This document shows positions 1-9,562 of a stretch of 64,000 nucleotides of DNA, one piece after another. The translations under genes and the position numbers were made by a program. Within the stretch, counting starts at the first letter, position 1. Each line of letters opens with the position of its first letter. The stretch is taken from positions 62,001 to 126,000 of the forward strand of contig JAMZAV010001816.1 of NCBI GenBank assembly GCA_024449915.1, in the 5' to 3' direction. The DNA comes from Sweltsa coloradensis. Its lineage: Eukaryota > Arthropoda > Insecta > Plecoptera > Chloroperlidae. The notes below the pieces were generated by a model that was not told the origin of the DNA, ran no database searches, and saw nothing but the letters and a program-made list of their open reading frames with translations.

Positions 1-366
1 TGGGCCCGGATAAGAATGGGCCCAGAACATGGCTCTGCTAATTGTAAAAGCGATTCACGAGAAAAAGTCCACATCGCGAACATCAGCTAGTAAGAAGGCT
101 AGAATATATGACTCTCCGTATCTAAAGGCGACCTCTGGCAATCTTTGTCAGGGACCTTGCCCCCTTCCCTTGACGGACCTCCCCGACGTCGATGACAATG
201 ACTCAACAAACGATGACAAAGACGATGACGACCACGACGTGAGAAACCCCCCTTCATCCCCTTACCCGTGGCTGGTTCTGACCAGCATGGGCCCATCCTC
301 CCCCCCTCTCCTGAGTTAGAGCGGTGCATTTTGACCTAACGGTTGACGCGTCCCTAATCTAGATAA
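1..366 (+). repeat. Family A repeat copy (GAC-core unit)
   Basis: Nearly complete family A unit. In order: the GGGCCCAGAACATGGCTCTG 5' part, the ACATCAGCTAG motif, the GCGACCTCTGGC variant of the core entry, a GAC/GAT-rich core (about 180-245), the conserved hairpin GCTGGT-TCTG-ACCAGC (about 270-286), a C-rich tract, and box 1 (GACCTAACGGTTGACGCG) followed by an A/C-rich tail with ATAAACC. A 96-codon frame is open across it only because the core is built of GAC/GAT triplets; other copies are open in other frames, so I do not call a gene. The window starts inside or just before the unit. Confidence 0.8.
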
Positions 367-371
367 ACCCC

Positions 372-852
372 CCCCAAAAAACTCCAACGATAATAATTTG
401 TGTCAGGTCTGTTTTATTTATTGATTTATTATAGTTTCCGAAATCGAGCAACAATAATTGTGCCCGGAATATTAAAGATTCACTTTGATTTCCCCGCGTA
501 CAATTTGGATCAGAGCATGGCTCTGGTAATCGTAAGAGCTGATTCAAGAAAATAAGAACATCTCGCAAACATCAGCTAGTACAGGTACTTCTTCCCGAAA
601 CTAGAGGTGAGCTCTGGAAATCGTTGTCGTGGACCTTGTCCCCTTCCATTGACGACCTCCCCGACGACGACAACAATGACATCACGAACGATGAAAAAGA
701 CGATGACGACCGCGACGTGAGATCCTTATTTCCCCCCCCCCCCCCTAACCGTGGTTGGTTCTGACCAGCATGGGCCCATCCTTCTCATATCCCCTCGGCT
801 CGAGTTGCGCATTATGACCTAACGGTTGACGCGCCCTAAAAACAAATAAAAC
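372..852 (+). repeat. Family A repeat copy with extended 5' part
   Basis: This copy has a longer 5' segment than most (CAGGTCTGTTTTATTTATTG, then ACAATAATTGTGCCCGG). The same extension recurs at about 19165-19250, so it belongs to the family. The GAC-rich core, hairpin (GGTTCTGACCAGCATGGGCC near 760) and box 1 (about 808-835) follow in the standard order. No gene is seen. Confidence 0.75.
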
Positions 853-1330
853 GAAATATGGCAGTCGTCATCGGGTTCAACTCCCTTACTGCTTAACGAC
901 TTTCCTGACGACGACAACGACCATGACAACATGAACGACGACCAAGACGAAGAAGACCGCGACTTCTTCGCCGAGAAATATATTAGAGGAGGATTAGTAC
1001 GGACATTATTCGAAGCATTGTTCATTCTACATATATAATTTTTTACTTTGTCGGTAATGTTATTTTTGCACTTATTAATCTTTGTGTTAAACCCAGGTAT
1101 ACAGTTCACGTTTGATGATAGTTTGGGTGCATGTTCATCACTTGAAATATAATTTAATCGTGGTCTTGCAGGCGACGTGGGTCCGTCAGAGACATCAGTG
1201 TCATAACATGACAACGGAGACAAACTCTCTATATTTCACATTCGAAGTGATTTGTTTATCCATATTTATTTCACATCAACACATTTCATTATACATTTCT
1301 TTATTTTGGTCTTTCTTACTTTATTTATTT
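853..1330 (+). repeat. Family A variant (long 3' branch)
   Basis: The GAC core (about 890-965) is not followed by the hairpin. It continues into TTCGCCGAGAAATATATTAG, CACTTATTAATCTTTGTG, AAACCCAGG, GATGATAGTTTGG and GGCGACGTGGGTCC. This matters because the same sequence at 8850-9114 plus 16224-16400 is interrupted by a 7.1-kb element. The copy here is the intact paralogue that shows the empty site at AAACCCAGGT. ORFs of 134 and 77 codons on opposite strands overlap here and are not credible genes. Confidence 0.7.
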
Positions 1331-1655
1331 TCTTTAATTATTTAACGTCTATCCTAGTTTTAAAAAAAAACTAAGGTTAAGTAAATATTTGAAATGGTAA
1401 TATTACAACAACATTGCGTTAAAACACAACAATTTTCTTAAAAATCTTTCACGTTTTATTTATGATATTATTTCAGTCGTATATTAACTTAGAAATCAAC
1501 ATATTAATCAACTTTCCATACGGTCATTTTTTTATATCACATAACATACTATATCACAAGCGGCACAACAATACCTGACCGGTTGAAGCGCCTTAGCTTC
1601 TCACGTTGTCCTTTTTTTTAATACATGACTATCGTATTTAAAGGAGAATTACACC
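1331..1655 (+). repeat. AT-rich family A spacer ending in box 2
   Basis: About 230 bp of AT-rich DNA containing the recurrent TTAACTTAGAAATCAAC and CATTTTTTTATATCAC words, ending with box 2 (ACCGGTTGAAGCGCC, about 1578-1592) and TCTCACGTTGTC. No gene is seen. The spacer-plus-box arrangement repeats at many other places in the window. Confidence 0.6.
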
Positions 1656-1860
1656 CCTAAACTAGAGGCGAGCTCTGGCAGACGTCGCAGGGGACCTTTC
1701 TCTTTTTCTCTTTACCCTTGACGACCTCCCCACCGACATTGACAATGTCACAACGTAAGATGACCAAGACGATGACGACCGCGACGTGAGAAACCCCCCT
1801 TCCTCCCGCTACCCGTGGTTGGTTCTGACCAGCATTGGCCATCCCCTAGAACGACTTGGC
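1656..1860 (+). repeat. Family A GAC-core cassette
   Basis: Starts at CTAGAGGCGAGCTCTGGC, continues through a GAC/GAT-rich core and ends at the hairpin GGTTGGTTCTGACCAGCATT. The following sequence switches to the long 3' branch (CACCAGAGACGTCAATATC) instead of box 1. The 61-codon minus-strand frame resembles frames in other copies only because the repeat itself is conserved. Confidence 0.7.
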
Positions 1861-2084
1861 TCCACCAGAGACGTCAATATCATATGACAACCGAGACAAT
1901 TGTTAAAATTTCCCATTTAAAATATAGTTTGTGGAACCAAATTCTATTGAAAAAAAATGTTTATATTTTTTAAATCAACAACTTTCTTTAGTCATATCAA
2001 TATTATCACCTCCATCATTCTCTTTTCTTTTATAAACTTATAAACAACATGAAATCAAATTCACAACAAAGTAAATTATTTTAC
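1861..2084. other. AT-rich spacer without a gene
   Basis: AT-rich sequence of the family A spacer type (CATATGACAACCGAGACAA, then ACTTATAAACAACATG). No ORF, RNA gene or clear regulatory site is visible. Confidence 0.5.
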
Positions 2085-2645
2085 TTACGATATCTTTGGC
2101 GTCTCACCATAAGACCTTGGTTCTCTAGCAGGCATGTGTGATGACGACAATGACACCACGAACGATGACGAAGACAATGAAGACCGCGACGTGAAACCCC
2201 CCCCCCCCCCACCCCTTTCCACCACTTACCCGTGGCTGGTTCTGACCAGGATGAGCTCGTCCGCCCCGTATCCCCGTCTGGGCCCGGGGTAGAATTGGCC
2301 CAGAGCATGGCTCTGCTAATCGTGAAAGGCGATTCAAGAGAAAAAGTCCACCTCGCAAACATCAGCTAGTAAGGAGGGCAGTATATAACTCCCCGAATCT
2401 AGAGGCGAGCTCTGGCAATCGTCGTCGGGGACCTTGCTCCCTTCCCTTAACGACCCCTTGACGACGATGACAAGTTGACAATGACACCACAAACGATGAC
2501 AAAGAAAATGACGACCGCGACGTGAGAACCCCCTTTCCTCCCCTTACCCGTGGCTGTTTATGACCAGCATGGGCCCCTCCTTCCCCCCCAGGTTAGAGTG
2601 GTGCATTATGACCTAACGGTTGACGCGTCCTTAATCCAAATAAAC
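2085..2645 (+). repeat. Two consecutive family A cassettes
   Basis: A truncated cassette (core 2130-2190, hairpin near 2233 with ACCAGG instead of ACCAGC) is followed directly by a second one with the GGGCCCGGGGTAGAATTGG 5' part, core, a degenerate hairpin (GGCTGTTTATGACCAGCATG) and box 1 (2600-2630). Overlapping minus-strand ORFs of 93 and 77 codons in different frames are by-products of the repeat. Confidence 0.7.
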
Positions 2646-2975
2646 CAAAAAAAACTCTCTCCCAGCCCGTGGCTGGTTCTGAACAGTATGGTATCCTCCT
2701 CTCCATACCTTCTAGGCTAGAATGGTGCATTAAGACCTAACGGTTGACGCGTCTTTAATAACATTTAACATTTAAAAAACCTTAATTTTAAATAAATTTC
2801 AACTATTTTAGTAAATAATTTCAACGGCGACATACACAAATTTGTTAATAAATAAAAGAAACACAAATGCAACTTAATACTTAATTACCAATCACTTTCT
2901 AATCTTAAGTTATCATGGGTGGAACACAATAACCTATTTGGTTGACGCGTCCCAGATCCTACTGTCGTATTCTGT
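2646..2975 (+). repeat. Family A hairpin, box 1, AT spacer and box 3
   Basis: A short copy keeping only CCCGTGGCTGGTTCTGAACA, box 1 (2720-2750), an AT-rich spacer of about 165 bp and box 3 (ACCTATTTGGTTGACGCG then CAGATCCTACTGTCG). It shows the recurring box 1, AT-rich, box 2/3 module in compact form. Confidence 0.65.
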
Positions 2976-3470
2976 TTAAACGTGTGAAGCAGTACTTTCA
3001 TTGGTGTCCTACATCTCGGGCCTGATGTATTTACAGTCTGATTGCAGTTTACGTAATTGCGGTCAAAGCTAAAGATGTTGACATCTTCAAAATCCTTGAA
3101 CTTGAAGTTCCCTCTTCTTCGCCGTCAGACATTGAGGACATTGTCAACATTGCATGAATATGTTTATTTAAATATCTGCACCATATTCGTCACAGAAGCG
3201 TCTTTTCTGTCGTTTACTTAAAAAAATTAAATAATTGTACTTGTCTTAGAATAAGAAGGTCAAACATTCCCTACATAGGCCTTCCTGCCTTTTGGGCAGG
3301 TAAATATCAATAAATATATATTGTTGATGGATAGAAAGATAGATTCTGAATTAGGTTAGATCATGGTGAAGATCGCCTAGGCATCAATTTATTTTGTTAT
3401 TTATACACTTAGAAAACAATCTAATCATCAAACATACCTGCATTAACTCTTCTCATTTACTTTCATTCAC
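2976..3470. other. Unassigned intergenic-type sequence
   Basis: No ORF, RNA gene or recognisable mobile element. The stretch CCTGATGTATTTACAGTCTG resembles the sequence after box 3 in other copies (CAGGTCTGTTTTATTTATT), so part may be diverged family A. The end, with AAACAATCTAATCATCAAAC, matches the AT-rich spacer at 21788-21830. Confidence 0.4.
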
Positions 3471-3990
3471 AGGCGGCGCAATATGACCTAACCGGTTGAA
3501 GCGCCCTAGTTTCTCACGTCGTCGTCGTCGTGAGCCTATGAATCAACATCCCCCACCCTAGATCGACCAGAGTGTGGCTCTGCTATCGTGAATGGCGATA
3601 AATGTGATAAAGTCCATCTTGCAAACATCAGCAAGCAATTAGAGGAGAACTCCCTGACCAAACGGTTGACGCATCTTTATACCAAATACACACAAAATCC
3701 TTTATTTATTATCTTATTTTTAATTCACAATACTATTCTTGTTATGAACATAGTAATTTAATTTGTTGTTATTTAACAATTTCACCGCCAACATTCAGAA
3801 AATGTCATAAACAATAACCCTGGTATGTGTTATTACACTCTAATTAATGCGGTACAATGCTTTGAAAACCGTCTTATATTGAAAACAAATTCTTATTTAA
3901 TTCACATTCTAATAACTTAAAATAACTAAGGAGTCGCACAGTAACCTGTAAGGTTGATGCACCCTAGATCCTCATGTCGTCAATATATGC
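3471..3990 (+). repeat. Family A box 2, partial 5' part, box 1, spacer and box 3
   Basis: Box 2 at about 3475-3505 is followed by a damaged 5' part (AGAGTGTGGCTCTGC, then CAAACATCAGCAAGC), a shortened box 1 near 3655, an AT-rich spacer of about 260 bp and box 3 near 3930-3965. The GAC core is missing, so internal deletion has happened. No gene is seen. Confidence 0.6.
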
Positions 3991-4546
3991 AATGTTTCAC
4001 GCATCCAGAACCATAGCTCTCAGCCTAGGCGTATTTAGGCGATTTAAGAGAGAAAGTCCACCCCTCAAACATCAGCTAGTAAGAGCGGAGTATTTAACTC
4101 CGTGAAACTAGAGGCGAGATCCGGCGGTCGTCGTCGGGGAACTTTCCCCTACCCTTAGACTACATCCCCAACGACGACGACAATAACAACACGGACGATG
4201 ACACAGACAAAGACGACCACGACCACGTCTGGCCCGTGATAGAATAGAATTGCCAAGATCAGATATTCGTAAAAGGCGAGGGAAGAGATAAAGTCCATCT
4301 CGCAAACATCTGCTATAGTATGTAAGGGAGTATATCACACCCTGAAACTAGAGGCGAGCTCTGGCAACCGTCGACTGGAAGAACTTCCCCTTTTCTTGAC
4401 GACCACCCCGACGACGATACCATGACAACACGAACGAAGACAAAGACGATGATGACCGCGACGTAAGAACCCCCTTTCCACCCCCACCCGTGGCTGGTTC
4501 TGACCAGCATGAGCCCGACCTTCCCATATCCCCTAGGCTTTTTCAA
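3991..4546 (+). repeat. Two family A cassettes, the second cut at its 3' end
   Basis: Two GAC-rich cores (about 4145-4230 and 4390-4465) with their 5' parts. The second has the hairpin (about 4493) and CCCCTAGGCT, then stops abruptly at about 4546. The expected continuation (AGAGT-GCGCAT-A-CGACC) resumes at about 7811, so the unit is split by a 3.3-kb insertion. Confidence 0.7.
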
Positions 4547-4822
4547 TCTTCTTATTCAGACAAGTTAAACAATTATACAAGTGCAGGTAATACAAGTAAA
4601 TGTTAACAAAGAATAGTGAAGATGTGTCCCTATTTACACAATTATAAAAATATCGTAATAATAATTAAAACAATACAAGCAATAATATAGTGAAATAAGT
4701 TAACATTCAGTGATCACTATATAACTATTCAGATACATAGCTAGGCCTACATAACAAATAATAGTTTCACATCTTTGAGTAAGGCCCACTAGAAGTTATA
4801 CATTGCAATGAAACATTTAAGG

Positions 4823-7043
4823 TGTAACGTCTGGGAACGCTTCCGTATCTGCCGCTCTATCTCCGCGCCGTGGTACGACGTGTTGCCATCGGATGGCACC
4901 ACAGTACACGGGCGACTTTGTTTGAGTTTTAGCCCGAGCTAGGCATTTTGTATTGTGCGCGTTCGCGCCCACGCAGTCCGTACTCCTACTGTGACGGAAG
5001 TGACGTTTTGTTCATTTTGACAGTTGAGGTTAGGGCTGGGAGAAGAAGCGTTGGTCGTTCTCTTCCACCGGGAACTCTGTAGAGTAAAGTACTCTTGGAC
5101 GTCGGCTAGAAAGTGTTCTTCCACGATGTGTGGAGTTCATATTTTCTAGACAGAGTATGGCTGTTTGGCCTTGTTAATCCATCAAGTTATATTTTTCGTG
5201 GTGCCAAGTTTCTTGGGACTAATCGCCTCGCACCTTGGCGATGTAGCCAACGGCGATCGGGCCCCTCCTGGGGTTTTGGTGACTGGCATGATGTCTGGAT
5301 GCTGCCCTGTGATATTCGTCTACGAGACACAACCTAAGCCTCTAGGGTAGGGCCTAGGCTAGGCTAGGACCCAACCGACGGTGTAGATCCAGATGGTCTG
5401 CTTGGTTAATAGGAAAGACAGAAGCTGTAGGCCTCTCAAGACACTTCAAGTTTGCCATGCAGTGTAGGCGATTAGCTAGGCTTAGGCTTAAGCTTAGGCC
5501 TACCTGGCGGGCCGACACGGGCGTTCTGCCTCAAGAACTGCATTTGTTTGGATCTGAGTTTTGTCAGAAACCCGTGTGAATTTTTGTGAAGCTGTAATGG
5601 AGGTAAGCTGGATCTTTTCCTACTGGTTATGTCCCCACATCATGGTAGACGTTAGGTCTACTAGTAGGCCCTAACTATTGCCAGGAACGGTTCCAAGTGC
5701 TACAGAGTGAGAACAGGTGGAATTGCAACACCCCTTTAGACCTTATCTAGAATTCTCCAAATAGTGATTAGGGCCAAGCCTAGGCCTTGGACTAATACTA
5801 GTCTCACCCGGTTTACTTTTCCTAGCACATATTATTGTCTAGATGAACATTGGAATCCATTTTGCCTTCTGTTAAGATTGTAGGCTGCCACGTGTGCCCA
5901 TATGGCCTATAAGTTTTAGTAGCCTAGTATCTGTAAAGCTAAGGCCTAGTGTGAAGTTACCTAGGTCTAGCCATGTCACTGTGAATATGTAAATATGTGT
6001 TGAGGAGCTAGAGCCTAGTGTACTAGTGTAGAGTTACATAGGTCTAGGCAGGTTTTTGTAAATATGTAGATAGGTGTAGATTGAGGCTAGGGCCTTGAGG
6101 TTCGAGTGTCGGCCTGATTCTGTGGGTTCGAGTCCCCGGTGCAAGTAGATTTGAGTGGTAGGGTTTAGCCTGTGATAGGTAGGCCTACTACTGTGAAAGG
6201 ATCTGGGTTCGAGTCCCAGTTCTGATAGATGTGAGTGGTAGGGTCTAGCCTGTGTTAGGTAGGCCTACTACTGGTGATTTTCCGGGCAGGTCAACCATTG
6301 TACATAGGTACGTCGGAGGCTGACTCGGTTCAGTTCTGACTGTTGGCACTGTCGCGGTAGAATCCTGCGGGATGTTAGTGGTTGGACTAGGGAGTTTTAT
6401 TTGTTCTCCATATGAGAGCGCGTCAAGGGTTCAAGACCCGATCTAGGCCTACGAGTGGTTCGACTCAGGTGACGAGGGTTCTGGAAAATGTTCCGAAATA
6501 GGCCTATAAACCGGAGTGCCGGTAATGGACAGTGGTAACACCACTGCGTCCAATGTAAATATAATGTACATATATTAAAAATATTCCTATTCCTACTGTA
6601 ATACTACCGTTTCATATTAATATGAGTATTGTATAACTTGTATATTTTCTAGGCTTAGTAGGCCAACTATTATTGTGGATTATTGTGTGTACTATTTAGG
6701 TGTGGTTGCACGAGTAGGCAACCATAGCCCATGTCATACCGTATTCTGATTATTGAAAGCCTGTGTACTATGTAGGCAACCATTTTGTGGTTATGTTATT
6801 AGCTTGACTGAACTGTTTCTTTTGCTGGTTGATTATTTAACGTTGTATTTCTTACTTACTGTCAGCTTTTTGTAAAGTGGGTACCACCCCCCACGTTATT
6901 CCTCTGCGACCTTTAAGGTTTCGCTGGACTCACTTCTACAAATAAACTTGACTTCTTTATGATTATACTTCGCCTTTCTCTGTATTCGTAGAAACTTCTT
7001 CGTTCCTTCTGCGACTTTCCCAATAATTTATTTTAGAACGAAG
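4823..7043 (+). repeat. Candidate long terminal repeat (about 2.2 kb)
   Basis: Starts with TGTAACGTCTGGG, a plausible LTR 5' end, and stops just before TGGCGCC. Toward the 3' end it has CTTCTACAAATAAACTTGAC, which fits the R/polyadenylation region of an LTR. Only one copy is present, so the boundaries cannot be proved by comparison; the 3' end (AACGAAG) lacks the usual terminal CA, and 2.2 kb is long for an LTR. The 74- and 61-codon ORFs near 5113-5350 overlap each other and are not convincing genes. Confidence 0.35.
6124..6285 (+). repeat. 81-bp tandem duplication with B-box-like motifs
   Basis: Two adjacent units with a period of about 81 bp, each starting with GGGTTCGAGTCCC and ending with GTGAGTGGTAGGG, TAGCCTGTG and TAGGTAGGCCTACTACT. 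The first motif matches the Pol III B-box consensus (GGTTCGANTCC). No A-box is visible at the right distance, so these may be remains of tRNA-derived sequence. Confidence 0.6.
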
Positions 7044-7061
7044 TGGCGCCCAAACACCGAA
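7044..7061 (+). promoter_or_regulatory. Candidate primer binding site
   Basis: TGGCGCCCAAACACCGAA directly follows the candidate LTR. The TGGCGCC start is typical of primer binding sites complementary to a tRNA 3' end (lysine-tRNA class). The match beyond the first eight bases is weak. Confidence 0.4.
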
Positions 7062-7241
7062 GACACCCACCTGCAGTCGCCCACGCCCCTTCTCCACTGA
7101 GACTGCCGGACCACTGTTGGTATCTCCCTATAGGGCAAGGGACATGTCACAAAAGCATTACATTGATCATCTAAATTTGAACAACGATAGTACTTTACTA
7201 GCCACAAATACTATGTTATCGTCAAATTCAAGATCTTTGTC

Positions 7242-7656
7242 AGCCAGCGGTTTAGCCGAGCTCGTTTAACCGGTTCCCACTTGAACACCGAAGTTAAGCA
7301 GAATCGGGCGTGGTCATGGGTAGAGTGGGTGACCGCTCATCCCTGAAACTCACGTATACCGCTGGTTAGAGCAGATGGAGGGTTTGAAAGCTAGTGTAAC
7401 GGCTTCGTTCTCCTCGACGTCTGCTCGGCAGTCCGGGTTAGTGGAGGAACCTATATGACTGTCAAAGTAACACCGTCCTTTCGGATGGGACGTTAAGCCG
7501 TTGGTCCCCTTGGTACTTTTCGAAAGGAGTAGGCTACGTGCCGGTACCGGGTTTCCCCTCCTCCCTTCTGTTCATACTTCATCCTCATCTATCACCACTC
7601 ATCGTCTCGATTAGCCAAAGTGCATAAATATGAGACGTTAAGCAATAATCAATCAA
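7242..7656 (+). mobile_element. 5S-rRNA-derived SINE with 14-bp target-site duplication
   Basis: The 5' head resembles 5S rRNA: AACACCGAAGTTAAGCAG (box A region), ATCGGGCGTGGTCATGGG, then GTGACCGCTC, in the order of the internal 5S promoter (box A, intermediate element, box C). The body contains CTTTCGGATGGGACGTTAAG (7479-7498), resembling a conserved central domain known from several animal SINE families. The tail is AATC-rich (CAATAATCAATCAA). TCAAGATCTTTGTC is exactly duplicated at 7228-7241 and 7657-7670, proving target-primed retroposition. It sits in the internal region of the LTR-type fragment and is therefore younger than it. Confidence 0.9.
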
Positions 7657-7810
7657 TCAAGATCTTTGTCTTCAAGGAACTCCTCCATGGTGTAGTAGGC
7701 TTTAAGGGCCAATAATGTCTTAAGTTTACTTCAAAATGTCATTAGATCTTTAGCATTAGCCATCAGGTCTGGCAATTTATGAAAAAGTTTAATTTTAGTT
7801 TAAAAAGTTT

Positions 7811-9114
7811 AGAGTAGCGCATAACGACCTTTAGGTTGACGCGCCTTGAAACCAAATAAAAATTAACTAAAAAATGTCTAGTTAAATTTAATATTCATAA
7901 ACATTCTATTTCTAATTATTTTTAATTTTACACACAGAGGGTCATTATATTAATAAATGAATTTAATTATACAAATTAGACTTCAAAGTAATTACACAAA
8001 ATGCCACTAAATTCTTACTAAAAATTTACTTGTTAATAACTAAAAATATCATGGGCTGCGCACAACCTAATTGGTAGAAGCGCCCTTGATCCTCATGTAG
8101 TCATAATTTTACATTCTACAACTTTAATTAGCGTTCTTGCTTAGGTTAGAGTGGTGCATTATGACCTAACGGTTGACGCGTCCTTAATCCAAATAAACCA
8201 AAACCAAAACAGAAGGTCCAGGGTTTGATTCTCGCTAGGCAGAAGTTTGTTTCTTGGCTTAGGCCCCGTCTGGGCCCGAGGTAGAATTGACAAAATATCT
8301 TGGCATAGGAATTTGTAAACCGTGCCTTGCAGTGTGCCCGTGGCTGGTTCTGACCAGCATGGGCCCCTCCTCCCGTATCCCCTAGGCTAGAGAGGCGCTT
8401 TGTGATGAACGGTTGACGCGCCCTTAAACAAATAAACCATTTCACTTTTATTTCTACTATTTATTCTTTTGTTATAGGTATGAACTTAGAAACAATTTGT
8501 TGTGTAGCTGAGATGGGTAGAATCTAAATTCGAATTTATTTATAAATTATTATTATCAAACGCACAATAAACTCATTTTATAACTCACAAAATACACAGG
8601 CGGCGCAATATGACCTAACCGGTTGATGCGCCCTAGGACCTCACGTCGCCGTCGATTTTCGTTTCCTCCCCTTACCCGTGGCTGGTTCTGACCAGCATGG
8701 GCCCCTCCCCCCCCCCCCCCCCCCTCCCCCCCCCCTAGGTTAGAGTGGTGCATTATGACCTAACGGTTGACGCGTCCTTAATCCAAATAAACCAAAACCT
8801 AGCAACAAGGCACATAGTAAATTGAAAGGTTGTACCAAATAAACCTAGATCCAAATATGCAAATAGATGCGAGCTCTGGCAGTCGTCGTCGGGGACATCT
8901 TCCCAGCCCCATGACGACCTTCCTGACGACAACGACGACCATGACAACACGAGCGACGACAAATACAATGACGACCGCGATTTCTTTACCGTCAGACATA
9001 TTCGAGGAGGATTAATATGGACATCATTCGATGCTTTGTGCATTCCACCTATATAATTTCCGAATATATCGATAATGTTATTTTTGCACTTATTAATCTT
9101 TGTGTAAAACCCAG
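7811..9114 (+). repeat. Family A units, left of the 7.1-kb insertion
   Basis: Box 1 (about 7812-7845), AT-rich spacer, box 3 (8050-8100), box 1 (8145-8190), a hairpin unit (8335-8420), spacer, box 2 (8597-8640), hairpin, a long C-tract (about 8707-8740), box 1 (8745-8790) and then the long 3' branch with a GAC core (8880-8985), ending at AAACCCAG. All pieces are in + orientation. Short overlapping ORFs here are shadows of the repeat. Confidence 0.7.
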
Positions 9115-9474
9115 GGCCTGGATTCTCAAAAACGCCTAACTAAGACGTGTCTTAACTAGGACACTCTTAAGCCATTCTACCGACTTAGGACACGGATCGG
9201 TATTCTCAAAAAATCTTAGCCCGTATTCTCGAAAGTGCCTAGCGCTAGGACACTCCTGAGACGTGCAAAAGATAGGTCAGCCCTGCGCGCGTCTTAGCGA
9301 TGTCCTAGTGAGCAATGGCGGCGACCACGGAAGCTGGCTGTACCACCTCGAATGTAAAAGTCACGATTAAATATGTTTCTGTGAGCAGATTTCAATAAGA
9401 GTGGTATTTTTGGATGCAGAAAAATTTGCAAATAAAAGTAAAACAAATCATGTAATGCAACATTTTGTTTTAAC

Positions 9475-9561
<87 letters not shown>
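9475..9561. repeat. (TAA)n microsatellite at the LINE 3' end
   Basis: About 87 bp of uninterrupted AAT/TAA triplets. It lies exactly at the 3' end of the minus-strand LINE, so in LINE orientation it is the (TTA)n tail that many jockey/CR1-like elements carry instead of poly(A). Confidence 0.85.

Positions 9562-9562
<1 letters not shown>

Larger units (their letters stand above)
4547..7810 (+). mobile_element. 3.3-kb insertion carrying a degenerate LTR-type element
   Basis: This block separates two parts of one family A unit (CCCCTAGGCT on the left, AGAGTAGCGCATAACGACC on the right). It has a different composition, with higher GC and many AGGCCTA words. Inside are a candidate long terminal repeat, a polyadenylation-type AATAAA near 6942, a candidate primer binding site at 7044, and the start of an internal region that is interrupted by a SINE and then breaks down. 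There is no second LTR and no pol sequence, so this is a fragment. The exact ends of the whole insertion are my estimate. Confidence 0.5.

Noticed and set aside
29..319. Asp-rich 96-codon ORF and similar minus-strand ORFs in other family A copies
   Set aside because: Open only because of GAC/GAT triplets; different copies are open in different frames and strands, with no conserved start or domain.
7242..7656. Functional 5S rRNA gene
   Set aside because: The head is diverged and continues into a SINE body with target duplication.
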